A DNA stretch of 64,000 nucleotides from Niveibacterium microcysteis (lineage in GTDB: Bacteria; Pseudomonadota; Gammaproteobacteria; Burkholderiales; Rhodocyclaceae). This document shows, piece after piece, positions 7,462-16,501 of the stretch. The notes under the pieces are model-generated. The model saw only the letters and a program-made list of their open reading frames with translations. It made no database searches and was not told the DNA's origin. Each line of letters starts with the position of its first letter. The first letter of the stretch is position 1. The stretch spans positions 4,712,001-4,776,000 of the forward strand of contig NZ_CP071060.1 in assembly GCF_017161445.1 (NCBI RefSeq), in the 5' to 3' direction. The position numbers and the translations under genes are program-made.

Positions 7462-9477
7462 TTACCAGATGCGGATACGATCCGCGTCCGCCTTGTACAT
7501 GCCATCGCCCGGCTTGGTGCCGAAGGCCGCATGGAACCCATCGTGGTTCACCGCTGCGCCGTTGGCGCGGAATTGCGGCGGCGAGTGCGGATCAATCGTC
7601 AGCAACTGCAGCGCGCGCTCTTCGCGCACCTTGTTCCGCCACGCCTGCGACCAGCCGAGGAAGAAGCGCTGGGCGCCGGTGTAGCCGTCGATCACCGGTG
7701 CTTCCTTGCCACCGAGCGACAGCGTGTAGGCCTTGTAGGCGATCTGCAGCCCAGAGAGGTCAGCAATGTTCTCGCCCAGCGTCAGCTTGCCGTTGAGCTT
7801 GTGGCCCGGAATCGGCTCATAGGTTTCGTACTGCGCGACGAGTTTGGCGCCCAGTGCGTCGAAGGCCTTGCGGTCATCGTCGGTCCACCAGTTCTGCAAC
7901 TTGCCGTCGCCGTCGAACTGGCTGCCCTGGTCATCAAAGCCGTGGCTGATCTCGTGGCCGATCACCGCACCGATCGCACCGTAGTTCACCGCATCGTCGG
8001 CGCCCATGTCGAAGAAGGGCGGCTGCAGGATCGCAGCGGGGAACACGATCTCGTTCAGCGAGGGGTTGTAGTACGCGTTCACCGTCTGCGGCGTCATCTC
8101 CCATTCGGCGCGGTCGACCGGCTTCCCGGCCTTGGCGGCGAGGCGCTCCCACTCAAAGCGGGTGGAGCGCTGGCGGTTGCCGAGCGCGTCGCCCTCCTTC
8201 ACCACGAGCTTGCTGTAGTCGCGCCACTTGTCGGGGTACCCGATCTTGGTCATGTACTTCGACAGCTTGTCCTTGGCCTGCGCCTTGGTCGTCGGCGACA
8301 TCCATGCGAGGCCGTCGATCGAATCGCTGTACGCCTTCATCAGGTTGGCGACCAGTTCCTGCATGCGTGCCTTGTAGGCCGGCGGGAAGTGGCGTGCCAC
8401 GTAGACCTGGCCGACCGCCTCGCCGAGCGCGCCGTTCACTTCGGCGATGCCTTTTTGCCAGCGCGGCTTGTCTTCCTTCGCCCCGGTCAGCGCGGCACCA
8501 CGGAAGGCGAACCGTGCGTCACGGAATGCCTTCGGCAGGACGTCCGCAGATTCATCGAGCGCACGCAGCTTCAGATAGGTCTTCACTTCGGGCAGCGGCG
8601 TCTCCGCCAGCAGCTTTGCGATCGCAACCGTGGCGCTGGGTTGCGACACGGACAGGCGATCGATGCCTTCGAGCTTGGCCGACTTGAGGAAAGCATCCCA
8701 GTCGAGCTCCGGCGCGCTCTTCTTCAGCTCGGCCGGTGTCATCGGGTTGTAGATCTTCACCGGATTGCGGTTTTCCACCTTGTCCCAATGCACGTCGGCG
8801 ATGCGCCGTTCCAGCGCCAGCACCTGCTTTGCCGTGGCGTCCGGATGCTTGTCGCCGGAAAGGCGTGCCAGCGTCGCAAGGTATTGCTCGTAGGCGCCAC
8901 GGGCCTTGGCGATGCGCTCGTCGTCCTTCAGGTAGTAATCGCGATCGGGCATGCCCAGCCCGCCCTGCCAGGTCATCACGCGGTTGACCGTCGGCTCCTT
9001 GAAGTCCGCCGTCACCCACAGGTTCACCGGGGTATCCATGGCGCCCTGCACCGTGCCCATCCAGACGGCGAGATCCTGGCGCGTCTTGATCGCGTCGATC
9101 GTGGCCAGCATCGTCTTGACCGGCTTCATGCCAGCCTTGTCGATCGCAGCGGTGTCGATGTACGAGCCGTAGAAGGCGGAGATCTTCTGCTCGACACTGC
9201 CCGCCTTCTGCTTCTTCGCGGCCAGTTCCTCGACGATCGCACGGACCTCCTTGTCCGACTTGTCGCGCAACTGGATGAAGGTGCCGAAGTCGGCCTTGTC
9301 GGCGGGGATCTCGGTGGTGTCGACCCAACGGCCGTTGGCAGCGCGGAACAGGTCGTCCTGAGCACGCGAGGCGGGATCAAAACCTGCCGAATCGAGACCG
9401 GCATTGAGTGGGGCGGCAGCGGCGACGCCAGCCGCGAGCAGGAGCGCAGCAAGCGGCGCCAGGCGGAATGCTTTCAT
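7462..9477 (-). CDS. M13 family zinc metallopeptidase (PepO/neprilysin-like), secreted
   Basis: 671 residues from the ATG at 9477, with a signal peptide ending near AAAA at residue 22. The M13 N-terminal lid domain fills most of the protein (ending around residue 430), followed by the catalytic domain: VNAYYNPSLNEIVFPA, the zinc motif HEISH (about residues 508-512), the third ligand in GENIAD (about 569) and the closing family pattern ending in RIW. It should cleave short peptides in the periplasm or outside. All catalytic residues are present. The gene is monocistronic, ending at a shared terminator. Confidence 0.96.
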   Translation of the reverse strand: MKAFRLAPLAALLLAAGVAAAAPLNAGLDSAGFDPASRAQDDLFRAANGRWVDTTEIPADKADFGTFIQLRDKSDKEVRAIVEELAAKKQKAGSVEQKISAFYGSYIDTAAIDKAGMKPVKTMLATIDAIKTRQDLAVWMGTVQGAMDTPVNLWVTADFKEPTVNRVMTWQGGLGMPDRDYYLKDDERIAKARGAYEQYLATLARLSGDKHPDATAKQVLALERRIADVHWDKVENRNPVKIYNPMTPAELKKSAPELDWDAFLKSAKLEGIDRLSVSQPSATVAIAKLLAETPLPEVKTYLKLRALDESADVLPKAFRDARFAFRGAALTGAKEDKPRWQKGIAEVNGALGEAVGQVYVARHFPPAYKARMQELVANLMKAYSDSIDGLAWMSPTTKAQAKDKLSKYMTKIGYPDKWRDYSKLVVKEGDALGNRQRSTRFEWERLAAKAGKPVDRAEWEMTPQTVNAYYNPSLNEIVFPAAILQPPFFDMGADDAVNYGAIGAVIGHEISHGFDDQGSQFDGDGKLQNWWTDDDRKAFDALGAKLVAQYETYEPIPGHKLNGKLTLGENIADLSGLQIAYKAYTLSLGGKEAPVIDGYTGAQRFFLGWSQAWRNKVREERALQLLTIDPHSPPQFRANGAAVNHDGFHAAFGTKPGDGMYKADADRIRIW

Positions 9478-9606
9478 GCAATGTCCTCGTGGGAGCAAAA
9501 ACGACAGGCGAGACCGATCGGGCCACGCCAGACTGAGGGCGCAGATTAACGGAGAGCAGCGCGGCTGCGTATCCGTTTCGTATCGTTTTGTAGCAGCGGT
9601 GAAAAC

Positions 9607-10065
9607 TCAATGTGCTTCGGGCTCACAGCTGTTCTCACCCTTGTCGAACACGATGCGCCAGACACCCGGCGCCTCGCGCCGCCAGATCGACGAAAAGCTG
9701 CCGATACGCTTGCCCTGTGGATCATGGACCGGGCCACTGCTCAGCGCGAGCGAACCGGTCGCCAGCACCTCCACCCGCTCCGGCGCCCACGAGAACGGTG
9801 CCTGCGGCGCGCTGTACCAGCGCCGCCAGGCATCCACCACCGCCGCCCGCCCGCGCAAGCTTGTCGCTCCGTTGAAGAACACAGCGTCTTCCGCGATGAA
9901 TGTGGCGAAAGCCGGGTGGTCGCGCCGCGCCATCGTCTGCGCAAACACGGTCTCGGTCTCGATCACTTCAGCACGCAGCTGAGCGAGATCGACGGGCGCG
10001 GGTGCGCTAGCGCAAGCAGCCAGCAACGGAACCAGGACCAGCGCGAAACGATGCCGTCGGGCCAT
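9607..10065 (-). CDS. Small lipoprotein with NTF2/DUF4440-like domain
   Basis: 152 residues. A lipobox (LLAAC, Cys 18) predicts an N-terminally lipidated periplasmic or outer membrane protein. The rest is an NTF2-like fold of the SnoaL/DUF4440 type: a helix with ETVFAQTMARRD, the FIAEDAVFFNGAT strand, AAVVDAWRRWYS, and a C-terminal WRIVFDKG. Such domains either bind small molecules or act as isomerase-like enzymes; no catalytic residue can be named. It precedes the M13 peptidase on the same strand with 129 bp between them. Confidence 0.8.
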   Translation of the reverse strand: MARRHRFALVLVPLLAACASAPAPVDLAQLRAEVIETETVFAQTMARRDHPAFATFIAEDAVFFNGATSLRGRAAVVDAWRRWYSAPQAPFSWAPERVEVLATGSLALSSGPVHDPQGKRIGSFSSIWRREAPGVWRIVFDKGENSCEPEAH

Positions 10066-10122
10066 GACGTACTCCCAGGCGAGGGCGCCCGAGGTCGGGC
10101 GCCGATGGCTTCAGCCTAGTCG

Positions 10123-10220
10123 TGTCGCCACCGGGCGACAAGTTGCTTCCTTGCATCGTTCGCCATGAGCACTGCGCAGCCTGCTGCAGCGCAAACATCC
10201 CTCTGTCGAAAAAGCTGACA
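10123..10220. promoter_or_regulatory. Two TGTC...GACA dyads upstream of the PEP-CTERM gene
   Basis: The 359-bp gap 10066-10424 carries no gene. It holds a perfect inverted repeat TGTCGCC-ACCG-GGCGACA (10123-10140) and a second TGTC-N9-GACA (10204-10220). They lie about 245 and 163 bp upstream of the predicted start site of the sigma-54-type promoter, where enhancer-binding sites for an activator would be expected. The first could instead be an operator of the lipoprotein gene that begins at 10065. Confidence 0.4.
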
Positions 10221-10349
10221 TGGCGATGGCATTTTGCTGCGCCGCCGCATTGATCCGTCACCCGCACATGGTCAGCGGCACCGAAAAGGCCTTACGAATC
10301 AGTGTGCTATGCAGCATTTCATGCCCGTCATGCAAGATTCATCGTGCAC

Positions 10350-10365
10350 TGGTGTGCAAATTGCA
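10350..10365 (+). promoter_or_regulatory. Sigma-54 (RpoN) -24/-12 type promoter of PEP-CTERM gene
   Basis: TGGTGTGCAAATTGCA matches the TGGCACG-N4-TTGCA consensus at TGG, the following G and all of TTGCA, with the diagnostic GG and GC exactly 10 nt apart. The predicted start site is about 10376, leaving a 49-nt leader with CAGGAGAG before the ATG at 10425. Confidence 0.6.
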
Positions 10366-10424
10366 TACTCCTGAAGCGGCCGCGTACCCCGCGGTCGCAC
10401 ACGTGTGTTTTTCAGGAGAGTTAG

Positions 10425-11216
10425 ATGCTTACCAAAAAAATGTCCCCCCTGGTCGTAGCGCTGGTCGCCACCGTGACCGCGTCGAGCGCCTGGGCGTTGC
10501 CGGCAGCCACCGGCTCCAGCTCTGCCTCGGGCAACTATACGTACACCCTTGGCGGCAAGTCCGGCAGCGGCGTTGGGTCTGATTCCGATGCAACCGGCGC
10601 CGAGTCCTCTGTCAGCGGCAGCAGCAAGGGTTTCGGCTTCGAAGCCAGCGGTGAAGCGGTTGGCGGCGCGTTGAAGGCTTACGCCGCAACCTCGTTCGCA
10701 CCGGGCGCAGCAATCGGCTCGGCCAGCAACGCCGTTGGCACCGCCAGCTTCACCGATTACGTCACCTTCACCGGTGGCTCGGGTTCAGCCGACGGCCTGT
10801 TCCTGTCGACCCTGGAAGGCAGCCTGAAGGGCGGCGCCAAGGGCTCCGCGACGTACGAGTACAACATCTCGCTGTTCGACGTCGCTGCAGGCACCTCGCA
10901 GCTGCTCGTGTCCGATAGCCACACCTACGGCAAGGGCAAGCTGACTGTCGGCAACGAGTACGAAAGCGACTTCAGCTTCACGTTCGGCAAGACCTACGCG
11001 CTGGTCGCCACGCTGAGCGCAAGCGCCAAGAACGGCGGCATCGCCGACTTCAAGGACACCGCCACGCTGAACTTCTCGCTCGGCAGCGGCGTTGGCCTGA
11101 CCTCGGCGTCGGGTTACAGCTACGGCGTGCCGGCCGTGCCGGAACCCCAGACCTACGCGATGCTGCTGGCTGGCCTCGGCATGGTCGGCGCAATGGCCCG
11201 TCGCCGCATGAAGTAA
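10425..11216 (+). CDS. PEP-CTERM sorting domain protein
   Basis: 263 residues. A signal peptide (VALVATVTASSAWAL) is followed by a Ser/Gly/Ala-rich beta-structured body with long low-complexity stretches (residues 28-75) and the C-terminal sorting signal: VPEPQTYAMLLAG, a short hydrophobic helix and the basic tail ARRRMK. The exosortase system (EpsH/XrtA type) recognises this tail and hands the protein to the surface or exopolysaccharide. No exosortase lies in this window. It has its own sigma-54-type promoter and its own terminator, so it is a single-gene unit. The body matches no catalytic family I recognise. Confidence 0.93.
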   Translation: MLTKKMSPLVVALVATVTASSAWALPAATGSSSASGNYTYTLGGKSGSGVGSDSDATGAESSVSGSSKGFGFEASGEAVGGALKAYAATSFAPGAAIGSASNAVGTASFTDYVTFTGGSGSADGLFLSTLEGSLKGGAKGSATYEYNISLFDVAAGTSQLLVSDSHTYGKGKLTVGNEYESDFSFTFGKTYALVATLSASAKNGGIADFKDTATLNFSLGSGVGLTSASGYSYGVPAVPEPQTYAMLLAGLGMVGAMARRRMK

Positions 11217-11241
11217 ACCTTCGCACTTCGGTGTGAATGAA

Positions 11242-11268
11242 CAAGGGGCCGAAAGGCCCCTTGTTTTT
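11242..11268 (+). terminator. Terminator of PEP-CTERM gene
   Basis: AAGGGGCC and GGCCCCTT pair around GAAA, followed by GTTTTTTG, 25 bp past the stop. Confidence 0.9.
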
Positions 11269-11292
11269 TGATCCGCCGAAGGCTGTGTCGCC

Positions 11293-14200
11293 TTACAGCA
11301 ACACGCGCTCAATGCCGCCCTTGTTGGCGGTTTCGACGAAGCGTTCGAGCCAGTCTTCACCCAGCAGGTGGCGCGCCATTTCAATGACAATGTAATCGGC
11401 GTCGAGGCCGGCGATATCGTCCTTGTAGCGATGCAGCCCCTGCAGACAGGCCGGGCAGGAAGTCAGGATCTTGAGATCGCCTTCGAAGCCATCGGCACGC
11501 AGTGCGCTGGCGTTCTTCTGCATCTCTTCTTCCTTGCGGAAGCGCACCTGTGTCGCAATTTCCGGACGCGCGATCGCGAAGGTGCCGGCCTCGCCGCAGC
11601 AACGGTCGTTCTTCGTGATCTTCGTGCCGTCGGCGGTCTGCACCAGTGCGTTCACCGTCTTCACCGAATCCTGCTGCTTCATCGGGTTGTGGCAGGGCTC
11701 GTGGTACATGTAGCGCACGCCCTTCACGCCTTCGAGCTTGACGCCCTTCTCGAGCAGGAACTCGTGGATGTCGATCAGCCGGCAGCCGGGGAAGATCTTC
11801 TCGAATTCGTACATCGTGAGCTGGTCGTAGCAGGTGCCGCAGCTGACCACCACAGTCTTGATGTCGAGGTAGTTGAGCGTGTTCGCCACGCGGTGGAAGA
11901 GCACCCGGTTGTCGGTGGTGATCTTGTCGGCCTTGTCGTAGTCGCCCGAGCCGCGCTGCGGGTAGCCGCAGCACAGGTAGCCCGGCGGCAGCACCGTCTG
12001 CACGCCGACGTTGTAGAGCATCGCCTGGGTCGCGAGCCCGACCTGTGAGAACAGGCGCTCCGAGCCGCACCCGGGGAAGTAGAACACCGCCTCGGAATCC
12101 GGCCGCGTCTTCTGTGGATCGCGAATCACCGGCACCACGGCCGCGTCTTCGATGTCCAGCAGCGCGCGTGCCGTCTTGTTCGGCAGCTTGCCCGGCATCT
12201 TCTTGTTCACGAAGTGGATCACCTGCGCCTTGAGCGGCGCCTTGCCGACGGTGGACGGCGGCTGCTTGGTGGTTTCCTTCGACAAGGGCTTGAGCAGGTC
12301 GACGCCGAGGCGCTGCGCCTTGTAGGCCCACTCGATGCTGGTCTTGCGCAGGAACTTGATGGTTTCCGGATTCTTCGTGTTGAGGAAGGCCATGCCCAGC
12401 TTCTTCGCCGGGTTGAAGCTCTGCTTGCCCATCTTGCGCAGCAGGTTGCGCATGTTCATCGACACGTCGCCGAAGTCGATGTCGACCGGGCAAGGCGTGA
12501 CGCACTTGTGGCACACGGTGCAATGGTCGGCCACATCCTCGAACTCTTCCCAGTGGCGGATCGAGATGCCGCGCCGCGTCTGCTCCTCGTACAGGAAGGC
12601 TTCGATCAGCAGCGAGGTCGCGAGGATCTTGTTGCGCGGCGAGTAGAGCAGGTTCGCGCGCGGCACATGGGTGGTACAGACCGGCTTGCACTTGCCGCAG
12701 CGCAGGCAATCGGACACCGAGTCGGCGATCGAGCCGATGTCGCTCTGCTGCATGATCAGCGACTCATGCCCCATCAGGTTGAAGCTGGGCGTGTAGGCAT
12801 GCGTCAGGTCGCCGCCGGGCATCAGCTTGCCCTTGTTGAAGCGGCCCTCCGGGTCCACCTTCTGCTTGTAGGCGCGGAACGGCGCCATCTCGGCGTCGGT
12901 GAGGAATTCGAGCTTGGTGATGCCGATGCCGTGCTCGCCGGAAATCACGCCGTTGAGGCTGCGTGCGAGTTCCATGATGCGGGCGACGGTGGCGTTGGCC
13001 TCCTGCAGCATCTCGTAGTGATCGGAGTTCACCGGCAGGTTGGTGTGCACATTGCCGTCGCCGGCGTGCATGTGCAGCGCCACGAACACGCGGCCGCGCA
13101 GCACTTCTTTGTGGATCGCAACGATGCGCTCGCGCAGCGGATCGAAGACCTTACCCTCGAAGATGTCTTCGAGCTGCGGCTGCAGTTCAGCCTTCCACGA
13201 AATGCGCACCGAATAATCCTGCACGCGGTGGAAGAGCCGCGGCTGCGCCGCCTTGTTGGTCAGTTCGCCAGCGACGACGCCCAGCTCGGCGAAGCGCGCT
13301 TCGGCGTCGGCCAATGGCGTATCGAGGTGATCGAAGATCCACTGCCAGCGGTTGCGCACGTTGGACAGCAGTTCGAGCGCTTGCGCGCGGCGATCGCCGA
13401 TCAGTTCCTCGGCATCCACGGTGGCTTCGCCGCGATGCAGCGGCAGCTCGCCGTGCAGGAATTCGGTCAGCGCGTCAGCCAGCCGCAGCTTGTTGCGGAT
13501 CGAGAGTTCGATGTTGAGGCGTTCGATACCGTCGCAGTAGTCGCCCATGCGATCGAGCGGGATCACGACGTCCTCGTTCACCTTGAACGCGTTGGTGTGC
13601 TTCGCAATCGCAGCGGTGCGCGAGCGGTCGAGCCAGAACTTCTTGCGCGTTTCCGGCGTCACCGCGATGAAGCCCTCGGCGCCGCGCGCGTTGCACATCC
13701 GCACGACTTCGGAGGTCGCTAGCATCACCGCGTTTTCATCGTCACCAACGATGTCGCCGATCAGCACCATCTTCGGCCGGCCATGGCGCTTGGCTTTCGG
13801 CGCGTAGCCGACGGCCTTCACATAGCGCTCGTCGAGGTGTTCGAGGCCGGCAAGCTGCACGCCGCCCGGCTGCTGGTCGAGGTAGTCCTTGATCTCGACG
13901 ATCGCCGGCACCGCTTCGCGCACCTGGCCGTAGAACTCCAGACACACGGTGCGGGTGTGCGTTGGCAGGCGATGCAGGATCCAGCAGGCCGAGGTGATGA
14001 TGCCGTCGGTGCCTTCCTTCTGCACCCCCGGCACACCGCCGAGGAACTTGTCAGTGACGTCCTTGCCCAGCCCGACCTTGCGGAAGGCGGCGCCCGGCAT
14101 CTCGATGATCTCTTCGCCGAGCGGACGCTTGCCGGATTCGTCGAACTTCTTGAGGCGGAACTGGACGGTTTCCTGATCGTGGATCTTGCCGAGGTTGTGG

Positions 14201-15201
14201 TTTAGGCGTTCGACAACGAGCCAGTTGCCGTCCGGCGTAACCATCTTCCACCAGGCCAGGTTGTCGAGCGCAGTGCCCCACAGCACCGCCTTCTTGCCGC
14301 CGGCGTTCATCGCGATGTTGCCACCGATACAGGAGGCATCCGCCGAGGTCGGGTCGCAGGCGAATACGAGGCCAACACCCTCTGCCGCATCCATGACCCT
14401 GCGGGTGACGACGCCCGCGCCGGTGGTGATGGTCGCGTAGGGTCGGTCAACGCCCGGCAGCATCTGCTGTTCGACCTTGCCCAGATCGATCAGCTTCTCG
14501 GTGTTGATCACGGCCGAATACGGCGACAGCGGCACGGCGCCGCCGGTGTAGCCGGTGCCGCCGCCACGCGGGATGATGGTCAGGCCCAGCTCGATACAGC
14601 CGCGCACCAGATGGCCGATCTCTTCCTCGGTGTCCGGGTACAGCACGACGAAGGGGTACTCGACGCGCCAGTCGGTTGCGTCGGTGACATGCGAGACGCG
14701 CGCCATGCCATCAAAAGCGATGTTGTCGCGGCGCGTGTGCTTGGAAAGCAGCTTCTCGGTGCGCTTGCGCAGGTCGTAGGTGGTCTCGAAGTGGCGCTGG
14801 AAGGCGTCGACCGCCTTGTTCGCGGCGGCCACCAGCTGCGCGACGATGCCGGCGCGCACCGGGTCTTCACTCTCGGCCGCGGCACGGCGCTTTTCCACTT
14901 CGTCAAGGCGGTGGCGCAGCGCGCTCAGCAGCGCACCACGGCGCTCGCGGCTGGCGACGAGGTCGTCTTCCAGGTAGGGGTTGCGCTGCACGACCCAGAT
15001 GTCGCCCAACACTTCGTAGAGCATCCGGGCGGAGCGGCCGGTCACGCGCTCGGCGCGCAACGATTCGAGCACCGACCACATCTCCTCGCCGAGCAGGCGG
15101 ATCACGATCTCGCGGTCGGAAAAGGAGGTGTAGTTGTACGGAATCTCGCGCAGGCGGGTCGACGCGGGGGTCTCGCGGACAAACTCGGGGGCGGCTTGCA
15201 T
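11293..15201 (-). CDS. DUF3683/FAD-linked oxidase/4Fe-4S/CCG fusion oxidoreductase
   Basis: 1302 residues starting [11 protein letters not shown]. Domains in order: DUF3683-type N-terminus (1-150), PCMH FAD-binding domain with [11 protein letters not shown] (from 211), GlcD/D-lactate-dehydrogenase-like FAD oxidase C-domain with [12 protein letters not shown] and SGEHGIG, two 4Fe-4S motifs [11 protein letters not shown] (about 830) and [12 protein letters not shown] (about 891), then two CCG domains with YLCCGYPQ and DRCCGEAG (about 1050-1210). This joins in one chain what is usually split into separate GlcD, GlcF or LldE-type subunits, so it probably oxidises a 2-hydroxy acid and passes electrons to the quinone pool from the inner face of the membrane. 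The substrate is not settled by sequence. Similar fusions are common in Rhodocyclales and Burkholderiales. Confidence 0.9.
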   Translation of the reverse strand: MQAAPEFVRETPASTRLREIPYNYTSFSDREIVIRLLGEEMWSVLESLRAERVTGRSARMLYEVLGDIWVVQRNPYLEDDLVASRERRGALLSALRHRLDEVEKRRAAAESEDPVRAGIVAQLVAAANKAVDAFQRHFETTYDLRKRTEKLLSKHTRRDNIAFDGMARVSHVTDATDWRVEYPFVVLYPDTEEEIGHLVRGCIELGLTIIPRGGGTGYTGGAVPLSPYSAVINTEKLIDLGKVEQQMLPGVDRPYATITTGAGVVTRRVMDAAEGVGLVFACDPTSADASCIGGNIAMNAGGKKAVLWGTALDNLAWWKMVTPDGNWLVVERLNHNLGKIHDQETVQFRLKKFDESGKRPLGEEIIEMPGAAFRKVGLGKDVTDKFLGGVPGVQKEGTDGIITSACWILHRLPTHTRTVCLEFYGQVREAVPAIVEIKDYLDQQPGGVQLAGLEHLDERYVKAVGYAPKAKRHGRPKMVLIGDIVGDDENAVMLATSEVVRMCNARGAEGFIAVTPETRKKFWLDRSRTAAIAKHTNAFKVNEDVVIPLDRMGDYCDGIERLNIELSIRNKLRLADALTEFLHGELPLHRGEATVDAEELIGDRRAQALELLSNVRNRWQWIFDHLDTPLADAEARFAELGVVAGELTNKAAQPRLFHRVQDYSVRISWKAELQPQLEDIFEGKVFDPLRERIVAIHKEVLRGRVFVALHMHAGDGNVHTNLPVNSDHYEMLQEANATVARIMELARSLNGVISGEHGIGITKLEFLTDAEMAPFRAYKQKVDPEGRFNKGKLMPGGDLTHAYTPSFNLMGHESLIMQQSDIGSIADSVSDCLRCGKCKPVCTTHVPRANLLYSPRNKILATSLLIEAFLYEEQTRRGISIRHWEEFEDVADHCTVCHKCVTPCPVDIDFGDVSMNMRNLLRKMGKQSFNPAKKLGMAFLNTKNPETIKFLRKTSIEWAYKAQRLGVDLLKPLSKETTKQPPSTVGKAPLKAQVIHFVNKKMPGKLPNKTARALLDIEDAAVVPVIRDPQKTRPDSEAVFYFPGCGSERLFSQVGLATQAMLYNVGVQTVLPPGYLCCGYPQRGSGDYDKADKITTDNRVLFHRVANTLNYLDIKTVVVSCGTCYDQLTMYEFEKIFPGCRLIDIHEFLLEKGVKLEGVKGVRYMYHEPCHNPMKQQDSVKTVNALVQTADGTKITKNDRCCGEAGTFAIARPEIATQVRFRKEEEMQKNASALRADGFEGDLKILTSCPACLQGLHRYKDDIAGLDADYIVIEMARHLLGEDWLERFVETANKGGIERVLL

Positions 15202-15471
15202 CAGGGTGTCCTGTTTGTGTGCGGCACGGCACGCTTCTGGGGAAGCCGGCCATTTTATCCCGCCGGACCCGCCCATGCACCCGAAAATTCAAGACCTTAC
15301 GGGCTGTGGGGGCAAGAAAATTGCGGGAATTGGGGGTTGGACACCGGGTCACGAACACAGTTCGGATGCTGCAGTGCAGCGGCCGCCCGGCCTTTGGCAC
15401 GCCCCAAACCGGCCGACCGCCGCCGCAATCGGCTCAGCACCTTGCGTGGCGCCGCCGCGACAGCTGGCGCC

Positions 15472-16206
15472 TCAGTCGCGCGACCAATCCGGGTTGGGCA
15501 GCGCGTTGAAGGCGTCGCGCAGCGCCTGGCCCCATTCGCTGCGCACGATGCTGAAGTACGGGTCTTGCGACTCGATCGAGCGGTGGCGCGCGATGCGGCA
15601 TTCGTCGGTGCGGATCAGCGCGAGATCGAGCGGCAGGCCGACCGACAGGTTCGAGCGGATCGTCGAATCCATCGAGATCAACGCGCACTTCGTTGCTTCG
15701 TCGAGCGAGGTGCCGCGCGTGATGACGCGGTCGATGATCGGTTTGCCGTACTTCGATTCGCCGATCTGGAAGTACGGCGTCTCGGGCGTCGCCTCGATGA
15801 AGTTGCCGGCGGCGTAGATGTTGAACAAGCGCGGGCGTTCGCCGCGAATCTGCCCGGCGAGGATCAGGCTGGCGGAAAAATCGATGCCGAAGGCCTGCAG
15901 CGATTCGGCGTCGCGCCGGTGCACGTCGCGAATCGTGTCGCCAACATGGCGCGCCGCCTCGAACAGGTTGGGCACGCTCCACAGGCTGGTGCCCTCGGTG
16001 CTGCTGAGGCGTTCGTTGAGCATCGTCACGATCGCCTGCGTGATCGCGAGGTTGCCGGCCGTCATCAATACCATCACCCGCTCGCCCGGGCGCTCGAAGA
16101 CATTGAGTTTGCGGAAGGAGTTGATGTGATCAACGCCGGCATTGGTGCGCGAGTCGGACAGGCACACGATGCCGGCGTCGAGGAGCATGCCGACGCAGTA
16201 GGTCAT
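15472..16206 (-). CDS. Anbu proteasome-type protease (COG3484)
   Basis: 244 residues of the Ntn-hydrolase fold. The start MTYCVGMLLDAGIVCLSDSR places the catalytic Thr at position 2, as in other Anbu proteins where Met removal exposes it; SDSRTNAGVDHI and VMVLMTAGNLAITQ are family landmarks. Anbu is the bacterial 'ancestral beta-subunit' relative of HslV and the 20S proteasome and forms an open helical or ring-like assembly; its substrate is unknown (family knowledge). It is the last gene of an operon with alpha-E and ATP-grasp proteins. The ribosome binding site is weak and two hairpins lie just upstream, so its level may be set separately from the genes before it. Confidence 0.94.
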   Translation of the reverse strand: MTYCVGMLLDAGIVCLSDSRTNAGVDHINSFRKLNVFERPGERVMVLMTAGNLAITQAIVTMLNERLSSTEGTSLWSVPNLFEAARHVGDTIRDVHRRDAESLQAFGIDFSASLILAGQIRGERPRLFNIYAAGNFIEATPETPYFQIGESKYGKPIIDRVITRGTSLDEATKCALISMDSTIRSNLSVGLPLDLALIRTDECRIARHRSIESQDPYFSIVRSEWGQALRDAFNALPNPDWSRD

Positions 16207-16242
16207 GGGAAAAGGCTTGGTCGCAGAAAGGCGGGATTGTCG

Positions 16243-16301
16243 CCGCCCTTGCGGGGCGGGGCCAGCGCTTGTTCGCGGCGACCGTGCGGGCCGCCGCGAA
16301 C
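16243..16301. repeat. Two GC-rich hairpins between the 60-codon ORF and Anbu
   Basis: GTTCGCGGCG (16271-16280) pairs perfectly with CGCCGCGAAC (16292-16301) around 11 nt, and CCGCCC (16243-16248) with GGGCGG (16254-16259) around 5 nt. Neither has a T-run, so they look like mRNA processing or stability structures rather than terminators. Confidence 0.5.
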
Positions 16302-16307
16302 CATGGA

Positions 16308-16490
16308 TCAGCCGGGCGGCGCGCCGCGCTCGGCCGGTGTCAGTTGCCAGGGCTCAGGCGCAAAGCGCCCGGCTTCGGGCTGCAGTGTGTAGGGCGTGTC
16401 TTCCAGCGGATTGGTCCACAACGCAAGCATCGCAGCGGGCGGCGTGGCAGGCGCGTCGGGCGTTGGCTGATTCGGGTGCGAACGGGTCAT
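16308..16490 (-). CDS. Small hypothetical protein in the Anbu operon
   Basis: A 60-codon frame (MTRSHPNQPTPDAP... ending ERGAPPG) lies 11 nt after the alpha-E stop. A perfect Shine-Dalgarno GAGGAGG stands 6 nt before its ATG. The peptide is proline-rich (about a fifth Pro), with no membrane segment, signal or recognisable domain, and a central LWTNPLEDTPYTL that looks like a linear motif. It occupies the position where Anbu operons in other proteobacteria usually encode a transglutaminase-like protein. It could be a substrate, an adaptor or the leftover of that gene. Its reality rests on the strong ribosome binding site and operon position. Confidence 0.6.
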   Translation of the reverse strand: MTRSHPNQPTPDAPATPPAAMLALWTNPLEDTPYTLQPEAGRFAPEPWQLTPAERGAPPG

Positions 16491-16501
16491 GGCAAGCCTC
16501 C

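Noticed and set aside
7447..9549. 700-codon plus-strand frame opposite the M13 peptidase
   Set aside because: A shadow of high third-position GC; the minus strand encodes HEISH and GENIAD in the correct order and has a signal peptide.
12214..13722. 502-codon plus-strand frame opposite the FAD/Fe-S oxidoreductase
   Set aside because: Composition (His/Val/Arg/Ala) is typical of antisense translation, and the minus strand carries a complete domain series.
15202..15471. Plus-strand frame starting at about 15275 (MHPKIQDL...) between the oxidoreductase and Anbu genes
   Set aside because: The frame quickly enters antisense of the Anbu gene, has no ribosome binding site and no recognisable domain.
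14611..16392. 593-codon plus-strand frame crossing the oxidoreductase/Anbu boundary
   Set aside because: It spans two well-supported minus-strand genes and their intergenic region, with no domain or ribosome binding site.
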